Source: Kushneria avicenniae (GTDB lineage: Bacteria; Pseudomonadota; Gammaproteobacteria; Pseudomonadales; Halomonadaceae). Taken from it: a DNA stretch of 64,000 nucleotides. The position numbers were made by a program, and so were the translations under genes. The notes under the pieces were generated by a model, which searched no databases, was not told the origin of the DNA, and saw only the letters and a list, made by a program, of their open reading frames with translations. Shown here in pieces: positions 16,406 through 27,283 of the stretch; positions within the stretch are counted from its first letter, which is position 1; every line of letters begins with the position of its first letter. The DNA is taken from NCBI RefSeq assembly GCF_900112585.1, contig NZ_FOLY01000001.1, positions 558,001-622,000 on the forward strand, written 5' to 3'.

Positions 16406-17506
16406 TCACTCGAGCACCTCATGCCCGCTGACCCACACCTGCTGGACGTCGAGATTCGCATCGAGCGTGACGATATCGGCCCGGTGACCCGTGGCCAGTA
16501 CACCTCGATCGCTCAACCCCAGATAGCGAGCCGGCCACAGCGACAGGCGTTGGGAGGCTTCGGCCAGCGTCAGCCCCAGCCCGGTCAGATTACGCAGCGC
16601 CACATCCATGGTCAGGGCGCTGCCGGCCAGCCCGCCATCGGCCAGACGAACGCTGTCGCCACGCTTGAAGACCCGATGCTCACCCAGGCGGTACTCTCCG
16701 TCGGGCATGCCGGCCGCCGCCGTGGCATCGGTGACCACATACAGATGCGGTATGGCGCGGCGCGCGGCCAGCACGGCACCGGGCTCGACGTGAATCAGAT
16801 CGCCGATCAATTCGGCATAATCGGCATGGGCCAGCGCCGCACCCACGACGCCCGGCGAGCGGTGATACAGCCCGCCCATGGCGTTATACAGATGGGTAAA
16901 ACCTTTCGCGCCAAGGCCAAGCGCTTCAACACACTGATCATGCGTGGCGGCGGTGTGCCCCAGCTGTACCCTGACGCCGCGCGCGGCAAGCGCTTCTATC
17001 AGAGCCATGTGGCCCTCGATTTCCGGGGCAATGGTGATCACACGAATGGGCGCCAGCGCGTCGAGCTCGTCAAACGCTTCAAGGGTTCCGGGGCGAGCAT
17101 GGGGTGGCTGCGCCCCCAGCATCTCCGGGCTGATAAAGGGACCCTCGAGATGAATCCCCAGGATATCGGCGGCCTTATCGAGCGGTGCAGCCATGACCTG
17201 TCCGGCATCGCGAAAGGCATCGATCAGGGCCTCGCGCGAGGCCGTCATGCTGGTACCCAGCAGACTGGTGGTCCCAAAGCGTGCGTGCGTACGGGCCAGT
17301 ACGGCCAGCGACTGCCCGCCTTCCATGAAATCGGCTCCGCCGCCGCCATGAACGTGCAGGTCAATAAAGCCGGGAATGATCCGCGGCGCATCGTTGTCCT
17401 CGGGATCCACCGGCGTGCCGCTGATGCCGGCAATTCGGCCCTGCCGAAAGGTCAGTTCGCCCCTGAACCACCCCTCCGGCGTCAATATATTGCCTTCAAG
17501 TATCAT
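16406..17506 (-). CDS. nagA: N-acetylglucosamine-6-phosphate deacetylase
   Basis: A 366-residue amidohydrolase of the usual NagA length. The metal site begins with GFIDLHVHGGGG (about 45-56). TFEAFDEL-type and HLYNAMGG segments mark the barrel, and VTDATAAAGMPDG near 272-284 holds the catalytic Asp. It removes acetate from GlcNAc-6-phosphate, yielding glucosamine-6-phosphate for the NagB-II product of the next gene. As the first gene of the operon it follows a 150-base region shared with the divergent SDR gene; the promoter must lie there, but no clear operator was seen. ATG 17506 has AGGGAAG upstream. Confidence 0.95.
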   Translation of the reverse strand: MILEGNILTPEGWFRGELTFRQGRIAGISGTPVDPEDNDAPRIIPGFIDLHVHGGGGADFMEGGQSLAVLARTHARFGTTSLLGTSMTASREALIDAFRDAGQVMAAPLDKAADILGIHLEGPFISPEMLGAQPPHARPGTLEAFDELDALAPIRVITIAPEIEGHMALIEALAARGVRVQLGHTAATHDQCVEALGLGAKGFTHLYNAMGGLYHRSPGVVGAALAHADYAELIGDLIHVEPGAVLAARRAIPHLYVVTDATAAAGMPDGEYRLGEHRVFKRGDSVRLADGGLAGSALTMDVALRNLTGLGLTLAEASQRLSLWPARYLGLSDRGVLATGHRADIVTLDANLDVQQVWVSGHEVLE

Positions 17507-17658
17507 CGCCCGCTTCCCTGTCTAGTCATGCGTGTCCCGCATCGTTCATCGCTGGCGTACCCTGATTGATATCCACGCACGACACCCCAACTCAACAGGG
17601 ACGTATCTTCAGTGCTGCACTGCCTTCAAACAAGGTCTCCAGACAAGAGGTCTCCATC

Positions 17659-18285
17659 ATGACCACATTGATTATTGGCGCCAACGGCAAGATTGGCCGC
17701 CGCCTTTGCGAACAGGCCGCTCACCGCGGTCATTCCGTGCGTGCCATGGTGCGCGACGAACAACAAAAAGCCTTCTTTGACTCGATCGGCGTCGACACCG
17801 TCAAGGCCGATCTGACCGGGGACATGGCCCACGCCTTCGAAGGCTGCGATCAGGTGGTCTTTACCGCCGGTTCCGGCGCGGCCACCGGGCTGGATCATAC
17901 TCTGATGGTGGATCTCAACGGTGCCATGCGCGCGATCGACTTCGCCCGGGAACACGGCACTCGACGGTTTTTCATGGTCAGCACGCTGCATGTCGACCCG
18001 CTCGACGGTCCAGAAAAGCTCAGACCCTATCTGGTCGCCAAGCGTGCCGCAGATGCTTATCTACAGGCCTCCGGCCTTGAGCATGTCATCCTGAGACCGG
18101 GCCGACTCAGTGACGAAGCCGGTAGCGGACACATCGAAACCGATCAGAGCCAGGCGGCCACCGGCAATGTCTCGCGAGACAATGTCGCCGCAGCAATTCT
18201 GGCTTTGCTCGAGCGCCAGACGAGCGCCCCTGATGAGATCGTTTTGCTTGATGGCGATCATCCCATCGAGCAGTTACTGGGATAA
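17659..18285 (+). CDS. NAD(P)-binding atypical short-chain dehydrogenase (YhfK/NmrA-like)
   Basis: A 208-residue Rossmann-fold protein. The N-terminal dinucleotide motif is IIGANGKIGRRL (about 5-16) and the NADP-preferring basic loop AMVRDEQQ follows. There is no classical YxxxK catalytic pair in the standard place, though YLVAKRAADAYL (about 122-133) resembles it, as in SDR_a5/NmrA-like proteins that may act as redox sensors or reductases. ATG 17659 is chosen because the Rossmann strand starts immediately; upstream in-frame starts give non-conserved sequence. The substrate is unknown. It is divergent from nagA and 99 bases ahead of rnb. Confidence 0.82.
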   Translation: MTTLIIGANGKIGRRLCEQAAHRGHSVRAMVRDEQQKAFFDSIGVDTVKADLTGDMAHAFEGCDQVVFTAGSGAATGLDHTLMVDLNGAMRAIDFAREHGTRRFFMVSTLHVDPLDGPEKLRPYLVAKRAADAYLQASGLEHVILRPGRLSDEAGSGHIETDQSQAATGNVSRDNVAAAILALLERQTSAPDEIVLLDGDHPIEQLLG

Positions 18286-18384
18286 TACCACTGCCCCTGT
18301 CACCGCCGGGTGGCGGGGGTGCCTCTTTCACCGGCTCGTGTGAGGCCTTATAGTGGGCCCCCGATTCCCCAACCGATTAACGAG

Positions 18385-20343
18385 ATGCTCTCGAACAACA
18401 GCCAGCTCGCTCAGCTCAAGCAGCAGATCCGTGAAAAAACGCCCCGTGTGACCGGTGTGATCAAGGCCACCGACAAGGGTTACGGTTTTCTGGAAACCGA
18501 CGATGGTCAGTCCTTTTTCGTCCCGCCCCCCGCCATGAAGCAGGTACTGCACGGTGACCGTGTCGATGCCGTGCTCAACGAGGAGAAAGAACGCAAGAGC
18601 GTTGCCCCAGAGACTCTGGTCGAGGCCGGACTCGAGCGCTTCATCGGTCGTGTCAAAAAGCGTGACGGGCGTCTGTCTGTCGTTCCTGACCATCCCTCCA
18701 TCAATACGGCGCTGCGGGCCCGCACCCACCGTACCATCGAGGAGGGCTCGCTCAACGAGGGCGACTGGGTCGTCGCACATCTATTGCGTCATCCGCTGCG
18801 CGAAAACGATCGTGGTTTCTTCGTTCAGATCGATGACGTGATCGCTACCAGCGCTCATCCGTCGGTCCCCTGGCGTGTCACACTGGCCCGCCACGCACTG
18901 GAACAGGCGTCTCCGGAAGCCGGCGACAGCTGGCCCATGCGTGAAGAGGGTCTGGAACGTAGCGACCTGACCGATGTGCCCTTCTTTACCATCGATAACG
19001 ACTCCACGACCGACATGGACGACGCGCTGAGCGTTGAAATGCTGGAAGACGGTCGTTTCCGCATGAAGGTCGCCATTGCCGATCCCACGGCCTATGTCGA
19101 ACGCGGCGATGCGGTGGATCGTGAAGCCCGTCAGCGCGCCTTCACCGTTTATCTACCGGGGCAGAACGTGACCATGCTGCCCGAGCCGCTGGCCGATGAC
19201 CTGTGCTCGCTCAAGCAGGATGAAGACCGCCCGGCGCTGGTATGCACGCTCGAGGTGGATACAGACGGCGTGGTGGGAAACTATCACTTCGAGGCGGCTA
19301 CCGTACGCTCGAAGGCACGTCTGAACTACGAGCAGGTTTCCGACTATATCGAGGCTATCGACGCTGGAACCACACCGTCCTGGACGCCGACCTTTGATAA
19401 TGGCGAGGCGCAGCTCAGGGCGCTGGCCGGCCTGACCCGCGCGCGTCAGCAGTGGCGCCAGCAGCATGCGCTGGTATTCGCCGACCGCCCCGACTATGTC
19501 TTTCGCCTTGACGAGAGCGGCAACGTCCTCGATATCGTGACGGAGGAGCGTCGCATCGGTCATCGCATGGTCGAAGAGGCCATGATTACCGCCAACGTCT
19601 GCTGCGCACAGCTGCTCAGCCAGCACGTCGGTCACGGCATCTTCAATGTCCACCAGGGCATTGCTTCCGAGAAGGCCGAACAGGCGCAGGCGTTTCTGGC
19701 CAGCCAGTCGGTCGAGGCGACTCTGGAACAGTTCAATGACATCGCCGAGTGGCGCGCCCTGCGTCATCAGCTTGATGAGCGTCAGGATGCCTGGCTGGAT
19801 GCGCGTCTGCGCCGCTTCCAGGGCTACAGCGTCATGCAGAGCGAGCCGGGGCCGCACTTCGGCATGGGCCTGCCGGCCTACGCCACCTGGACCTCGCCGA
19901 TCCGCAAGTACGGTGACATGGTCAACCATCGCCTGATCAAGCAGGTGCTGCGCGGTGATGCCGAGCATGACAAGGCTGCCGACGCCTCGGTGACCGATCA
20001 CCTGAGCGAACGCCGACGCCTGAATCGCATGGCGGAGCGTGACGTCAAGGACTGGCTCTATGTTCGCCATCTGGCCGGCGCGGTCACCAGTGAAACGGTC
20101 TTTGAAGGCGAGATCGTTGATATCCGCCGCGGCGGCCTGCGTGTGCGTCTGCCGGCCAACGGTGCTTCTGCCTTTGTTCCTGCCTCGATGCTGCACACCA
20201 GCCGTGACGCCGTCGCCATCGACGACAAGGAAGGCCTGATCACCATCGAGGGTGCGCTGTGCCACCGTCTGGGTGACGTGCTGAATGTCGTGCTGATCGA
20301 AGCGCGCGAAGAGACTCGCTCACTGGTGGCTCGCCCTGCCTGA
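18385..20343 (+). CDS. rnb: Exoribonuclease II
   Basis: A 652-residue 3'-to-5' processive exoribonuclease that degrades unstructured mRNA ends; Escherichia coli RNase II has 644 residues. Domain order is an N-terminal cold-shock domain (ATDKGYGFLETDDG, about 30-43), a second CSD, the RNB catalytic domain with the acidic cluster DNDSTTDMDDA (about 203-214), and a C-terminal S1 domain (VFEGEIVDIRRGGLRVRLP, about 570-590). ATG 18385 matches the known N-terminus (LAQLKQQ pattern); no strong Shine-Dalgarno is visible. A 12-bp hairpin follows the stop. Confidence 0.95.
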   Translation: MLSNNSQLAQLKQQIREKTPRVTGVIKATDKGYGFLETDDGQSFFVPPPAMKQVLHGDRVDAVLNEEKERKSVAPETLVEAGLERFIGRVKKRDGRLSVVPDHPSINTALRARTHRTIEEGSLNEGDWVVAHLLRHPLRENDRGFFVQIDDVIATSAHPSVPWRVTLARHALEQASPEAGDSWPMREEGLERSDLTDVPFFTIDNDSTTDMDDALSVEMLEDGRFRMKVAIADPTAYVERGDAVDREARQRAFTVYLPGQNVTMLPEPLADDLCSLKQDEDRPALVCTLEVDTDGVVGNYHFEAATVRSKARLNYEQVSDYIEAIDAGTTPSWTPTFDNGEAQLRALAGLTRARQQWRQQHALVFADRPDYVFRLDESGNVLDIVTEERRIGHRMVEEAMITANVCCAQLLSQHVGHGIFNVHQGIASEKAEQAQAFLASQSVEATLEQFNDIAEWRALRHQLDERQDAWLDARLRRFQGYSVMQSEPGPHFGMGLPAYATWTSPIRKYGDMVNHRLIKQVLRGDAEHDKAADASVTDHLSERRRLNRMAERDVKDWLYVRHLAGAVTSETVFEGEIVDIRRGGLRVRLPANGASAFVPASMLHTSRDAVAIDDKEGLITIEGALCHRLGDVLNVVLIEAREETRSLVARPA

Positions 20344-20349
20344 CCCCTT

Positions 20350-20378
20350 CTGCACGCCCTGTTCTTCAGGGCGTGCAG
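20350..20378 (+). terminator. Strong hairpin after rnb
   Basis: A 12-bp perfect stem CTGCACGCCCTG / CAGGGCGTGCAG with a 5-base loop begins 6 bases after the rnb stop. There is no T-run behind it, so it may stabilise the 3' end rather than act as a simple intrinsic terminator. Confidence 0.6.
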
Positions 20379-20527
20379 ACGTCAACAGCAAGGGGTTACA
20401 GTCGGTTACCCGTTACGACGGCAGTCATCAGATTGACACATTATACTAGGGCGCCTGCTGATGACCCGCGCTCTGCAGGAACGGGTTGCTTGATCAAATA
20501 CGTGCGGTTCGAGGAGGGTTCGGCGTA

Positions 20528-21667
20528 GTGCATATTGCCGACATGACCATGTTTTATGCGCCATCCAGCGGTGGCGTGCGTACCTATCTCGATGCCAAAC
20601 GTCGTCGCCTGAACGCTACCGCCAATATCCGGCATACGCTGCTGGTGCCGGGAGAGGATTACACGCATCTGGACGATGACCACCGCGTCAACGTACCGGC
20701 AGCGCCCCTGCCCTTCAGCAATGGCTACCGCTTTCCGCTGACACGTGGACCGTGGCGCCGTGCGCTGCGCGATGTGCGGCCGGATCTGGTCGAGGCAGGG
20801 GATCCCTATACGGTGGGCTGGGCTGCCATTGCCGGCGCCCGCGAACTCGATATCCCGCTGGTGGCCTTTTATCACTCCGATCTGCCGACCATGATCAGCA
20901 ACCGGCTCGGGGCCTGGTCGCGGCCGGTGATCAATACCTATATCCAGCGGCTTTACGCGCACTATGATCGGGTGCTGGCCCCCAGCAATGTCATGGCGCA
21001 GCGCCTTGAAAGGCTTGGCATCCAGCACGTACGCGTTCAGCCACTGGGTGTGGATCTAAAGACCTTTCATCCTTCCCTGCGTGATGACAGCGTCAGAACC
21101 GAGCTGGGCCTTTCCGAAGAGACCCGGCTACTGGTCTTTGCCGGACGCGGCTCGCAGGAAAAGAATCTGCATATCCTGCTGGAAGCCATGCAGAAGCTGT
21201 CGCATCAGAGTTGCCCGCCCTGTCATCTGCTGCTGGTCGGCTCCTCCATGCCAACGCAGGTGCCGGACAATGTCACGGTGATCAACCATTTCTGCCCGAC
21301 GGCCGAAATTGCTCGCTATTTTGCCAGCAGTGATGCACTGCTGCATGCCGGCACTCAGGAAACCTTTGGCCTGGTCGTGCTCGAGGCCATGGCCTGTGGC
21401 ATTCCCGTGGTGGCAACCCGCGCCGGCGCGCTGGCAGAGAACGTACCGGAAGGCTGCGGCATGCTGTGTGCACCGCTGGACAGCGATGACATGATGCGAA
21501 GCATTCTGGCGCTTTTTGAAAATGACGCCAGAGCAATGGGGCAGCGAGCCCGTGCTCATGTCGAGCGTCATCATGACTGGAATATCGTGGTACAGGGTGT
21601 CACCAACCACTATCAGGAGCTGCTGGGGATCAGCACGACAGCAAGGGCGAGCGTACAACATGGCTGA
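20528..21667 (+). CDS. Glycosyltransferase family 4 protein
   Basis: A 379-residue GT-B fold retaining glycosyltransferase. The N-terminal acceptor domain has MFYAPSSGGVRTYL (about 9-22). The C-terminal donor domain has the family's E-x7-E motif in TQETFGLVVLEAMACGIPVV (about 278-297), and FAGRGSQEKNLHILLEA (about 204-220) matches the nucleotide-sugar lobe. GTG 20528 is chosen because GAGGAGGG ends ten bases ahead and the first Rossmann strand starts at once. The stop overlaps the start of the DUF2334 gene (ATGGCTGA), so the two are coupled. Possible acceptors are a lipid or diacylglycerol, but this is not shown. Confidence 0.88.
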   Translation: MHIADMTMFYAPSSGGVRTYLDAKRRRLNATANIRHTLLVPGEDYTHLDDDHRVNVPAAPLPFSNGYRFPLTRGPWRRALRDVRPDLVEAGDPYTVGWAAIAGARELDIPLVAFYHSDLPTMISNRLGAWSRPVINTYIQRLYAHYDRVLAPSNVMAQRLERLGIQHVRVQPLGVDLKTFHPSLRDDSVRTELGLSEETRLLVFAGRGSQEKNLHILLEAMQKLSHQSCPPCHLLLVGSSMPTQVPDNVTVINHFCPTAEIARYFASSDALLHAGTQETFGLVVLEAMACGIPVVATRAGALAENVPEGCGMLCAPLDSDDMMRSILALFENDARAMGQRARAHVERHHDWNIVVQGVTNHYQELLGISTTARASVQHG

Positions 21668-22433
21668 CAGGGAATTTGCACTGGTGCTGCATGACATTGC
21701 ACCGGCCACCTGGCCCGATTATCGCTCCTTTGTCGAGCAGATCGATGGTATGGGCCATATCCCCATGACCTGGCTGGTCGTGCCGGACTTTCATCATCGC
21801 AGCAACACGTTTGAGGATGCCGGCATGCTGCGCCTTTTGAACCAGCGCATGGCGCGCGGGGATGAACTGGCACTGCACGGCTTCTATCACTGCGATGACG
21901 CCCCGCCGCCTCGCACACCGCGCGACTATTTCATGCGCCGGCTCTATACCTACGAGGGCGAGTTCTACCCTATCGATCATGGTGAGGCGTGTCAGCGTCT
22001 GGAGCGCGGGGCCGAACTTTTTCGCCGCCAGGGATGGCCGCTGGATGGCTTCGTGGCACCTGCCTGGCTTCTGGGTGATGGCGCACGCCGCGCCCTGGCT
22101 CATCAGGGATTTGTGTATACCAGTGATCCCAATTACCTCTATCGTCTGCCGGACTACACGCCCATCAAAGCGCCCTCGCTGGTCTGGAGCGCGCGCAGCC
22201 GCTGGCGTCGCGGCATGTCGTGGCTGGTCAATGAGCGCGCCCGCCGACGTCATCGACACGAGCCGCTGATTCGCCTGGGGCTGCATCCGGTCGACATGCG
22301 CCATGAAATATCACGACGCTACTGGATCGATACGGTTCGTCGTCTGCTTGATGAAGGCTATCAGCCCACCACCAAGATCAGCTGGTTGCATCGCCAATCG
22401 AGTGCCTCACAGGGTAATATCGCGGCGTCGTGA
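21660..22433 (+). CDS. DUF2334 / polysaccharide-deacetylase-like protein
   Basis: A 257-residue cytoplasmic protein of the carbohydrate esterase 4-like fold. The motif LVLHDIAPATWPDY (about 8-21) contains the Asp of the metal site, ELALHGFYHCDD (about 63-74) supplies the H..H pair, and FVAPAWLLGDGA (about 130-141) and LGLHPVDM (about 211-218) match later CE4 motifs. It is predicted to remove an acetyl group from a sugar. Placed between a GT4 gene (8-base overlap) and a UPF0104 gene, it probably edits the sugar that the GT4 adds; this is inference. Confidence 0.8.
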   Translation: MADREFALVLHDIAPATWPDYRSFVEQIDGMGHIPMTWLVVPDFHHRSNTFEDAGMLRLLNQRMARGDELALHGFYHCDDAPPPRTPRDYFMRRLYTYEGEFYPIDHGEACQRLERGAELFRRQGWPLDGFVAPAWLLGDGARRALAHQGFVYTSDPNYLYRLPDYTPIKAPSLVWSARSRWRRGMSWLVNERARRRHRHEPLIRLGLHPVDMRHEISRRYWIDTVRRLLDEGYQPTTKISWLHRQSSASQGNIAAS

Positions 22434-22502
22434 TTCCGGACGGATCGACATCCCGGGCGCCTGCCTCCTCGGACATGAACCATTCCCTGATCAGTTAACG
22501 TC

Positions 22503-23519
22503 ATGAAAAGAACACTCTGGCTGCTGGTAGCAGGCCTTTTTGCCGTCCTGGCCATCCCCGTGATGCTGGGTGGCCGCGACCTGCTGCATCTGCTTCCCGG
22601 CTTTCCACCGGGCATATTCGCCCTGATGCTGGGCATGGTACTGATATGCTGGCTGCTCAACGGCGCCAAGCTGAGGGTACTACTGGCCGGCCGTGCAGGA
22701 GAGATGGGGCTCATGCGCGCCACCGGCACGGTCATGGCCACGGAGTTTGCCATCTGCGCCACGCCCGGCGGCAGCGGCGGTCCGCTGACGCTGATCGCCC
22801 TGCTGACCCGGCGCGGCGTTCGCCCGGCGCAGACCACGGCCATCTTTGCAGTGGACCAGATCATCGATCTGCTGTTCTTTTTGTGTTCGATGGTCGCGAT
22901 GATGATCTATGTCATTACCCGCTCCATCGATGCGCGACTGGGATGGATGCTGGTCATGCCAATGACGCTGCTGTGTCTGGCGCTGCTGGGTGTGGTGCTG
23001 ATGAGCCGCTATCACCGTAGCGCCCTGATGGTGTCGGGCAGAATTCTCAGCAGAATGAAGGTCAGCCCCAGGCTTCAGCAGACCATGGTTCGTCGCATCC
23101 TGATCTTCAAGAAAGCCTTTACCGAAACCCTGCGCCTGCCACCGTCGGCGCTGGCGCTGGCTTTTGGTCTGGGCATTGTGCACTGGATCGTGCGCTACAG
23201 CATCTTGTTCGTCACGCTTTACGGGCTGGGGCAGCATCTGGACTGGGCATGGACCTTTCTGGTGCAGATGCTCTCGATGGCGGCCGGTCAATTGACCCTG
23301 CTGCCAGGCGGCGCCGGCGGTGCCGAACTCTCCTCATCGGCCCTGCTTGCGCCCATGGTGGGCCAGAGTACCGCAGCAGCGGCCATTCTGATCTGGCGGG
23401 CGGTCACCTACTATTTCTATCTGATCGCAGGCGCGCCAATATTCATGCTGATGGCCGGGCGCCCTTTGCTGAAAAAGGTTTTTGAAGGTCGCAAGGCTGA
23501 AAAGCCTTCAGACCTTTGA
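22503..23519 (+). CDS. UPF0104 / lysylphosphatidylglycerol synthase TM-region family protein
   Basis: A 338-residue protein with about eight membrane helices and no aminoacyl-transfer domain, so it corresponds only to the flippase-like part of MprF. Family features are TEFAICATPGGSGGPLTLIALL (about 81-102) and the second-half TLLPGGAGGAELSSSALL (about 264-281). Members are proposed to move or modify lipids across the inner membrane. It is third in the GT4 / deacetylase / UPF0104 set, with a 69-base gap before it. A strong bidirectional terminator follows. A second, distant UPF0104 protein is encoded at 58644-59636. Confidence 0.85.
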   Translation: MKRTLWLLVAGLFAVLAIPVMLGGRDLLHLLPGFPPGIFALMLGMVLICWLLNGAKLRVLLAGRAGEMGLMRATGTVMATEFAICATPGGSGGPLTLIALLTRRGVRPAQTTAIFAVDQIIDLLFFLCSMVAMMIYVITRSIDARLGWMLVMPMTLLCLALLGVVLMSRYHRSALMVSGRILSRMKVSPRLQQTMVRRILIFKKAFTETLRLPPSALALAFGLGIVHWIVRYSILFVTLYGLGQHLDWAWTFLVQMLSMAAGQLTLLPGGAGGAELSSSALLAPMVGQSTAAAAILIWRAVTYYFYLIAGAPIFMLMAGRPLLKKVFEGRKAEKPSDL

Positions 23520-23542
23520 TCCTGGGGGTATCCAGGGCACAT

Positions 23543-23571
23543 AAAAAAGGGGCCGGATGGCCCCCTTTTTT
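23543..23571. terminator. Bidirectional terminator between the UPF0104 gene and sucD
   Basis: The A6-GGGGCC stem, GGAT loop and GGCCCC-T6 arm give a classical hairpin with a T-tract in both directions. It lies 23 bases after the plus-strand stop and 20 bases after the sucD stop. Confidence 0.9.
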
Positions 23572-23591
23572 GCTCACGTGCTACCGCTGAT

Positions 23592-24463
23592 TTACCAGCC
23601 GGTCGCTTCCTTGAGCTTGTCACCGATTTCAGCCAGCGAACGTACCGTGCGCACACCGGCAGCTTCCAGCGCCTGGAACTTGTCGTCGGCAGTGCCCTTG
23701 CCGCCGGCAATGATGGCACCGGCATGGCCCATGCGCTTGCCCGGAGGTGCAGTCACACCCGCGATGTAGGCCACGACCGGCTTGGTCACATTTTCCTTGA
23801 TGTACTGCGCTGCTTCTTCCTCGGCCGTACCACCGATTTCGCCGATCATGACGATGGCTTCTGTCGCCGGATCCTTTTCGAACATCTCGAGGATGTCGAT
23901 GAAATTGGACCCCGGGATCGGGTCGCCGCCGATGCCCACGCAGGATGACTGACCGAAACCATGATCGGTCGTCTGCTTGACCGCTTCATAGGTCAGGGTA
24001 CCCGAGCGCGAGACAATACCGACACGGCCGGGCTTGTGGATGTGCCCGGGCATGATGCCGATCTTGGACTGACCCGGCGTGATAACGCCCGGGCAGTTGG
24101 GGCCGATCAGGCGAACGCCCAGCTCATCACACTTGACCTTCACGTCCAGCATATCCAGCGTCGGAATGCCTTCGGTGATGCAGATGATCAGTTTGATGCC
24201 GGCGCTGGCAGCTTCAAGGATGGAGTCCTTGCAAAAGGCTGCCGGGACATAGATGACGCTGGCTTCAGCACCGGTCTGCTCGACGGCTTCCTGCACGGTA
24301 TTGAACACCGGCAGACCAAGGTGGGTCTGGCCACCCTTGCCCGGCGTCACACCGCCGACCATGTTGGTGCCGTACTCAATGGCCTGTTCCGAGTGGAACG
24401 TGCCCTGACCACCGGTAAACCCCTGGCAGATGACCTTGGTGTTCTTGTCGATCAGGATACTCA

Positions 24464-24464
<1 letters not shown>
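23592..24464 (-). CDS. sucD: Succinyl-CoA synthetase alpha subunit
   Basis: A 290-residue subunit of the TCA-cycle enzyme that makes succinate, CoA and a nucleoside triphosphate from succinyl-CoA. The CoA-binding N-terminus begins [22 protein letters not shown], and the phosphorylated active-site His is in the [10 protein letters not shown] motif (about 247-256). The start codon overlaps the sucC stop by one base (TAATG), so the subunits are translated in a coupled way. It is the last gene of the sdh-suc operon and precedes a strong terminator. Confidence 0.97.
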
Positions 24465-25630
<1,166 letters not shown>

Positions 25631-25704
25631 CGTCTCATGCCATTGGTTGCATTGGACTCGATCGATGGGAGTGATGGCCAACGGCCTGTCCCCCCATCCC
25701 GATT

Positions 25705-25726
25705 CACTTCGACCGCGGTCGAAGTG
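25705..25726. repeat. 22-bp perfect palindrome between lpdA and sucC
   Basis: Each half reads CACTTCGACCG, with no loop bases. It lies 25 bases after the lpdA stop and 75 bases before the sucC start, within the sdh-suc operon. There is no T-tract, so it is not an ordinary terminator. It could be a DNA-binding operator for an internal promoter, or an RNA stem that sets 3'-end stability of the upstream message. Confidence 0.7.
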
Positions 25727-25750
25727 AGGTTCAACGTCAATGTCGAGGCA

Positions 25751-27238
<1,488 letters not shown>

Positions 27239-27249
27239 TTATAAAACAG

Positions 27250-27274
27250 CCCGCCCGGTGCAGGACCGGGCGGG
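27250..27274 (-). terminator. Terminator-like hairpin between sucB and lpdA
   Basis: A 10-bp stem CCCGCCCGGT / ACCGGGCGGG with a 5-base loop starts 9 bases after the sucB stop. On the minus strand it is followed by CTGTTTTATAA, a fair U-tract. Because lpdA and sucCD continue on the same strand, it probably attenuates transcription or protects the upstream message. Confidence 0.65.
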
Positions 27275-27283
27275 ATTGGAGGT

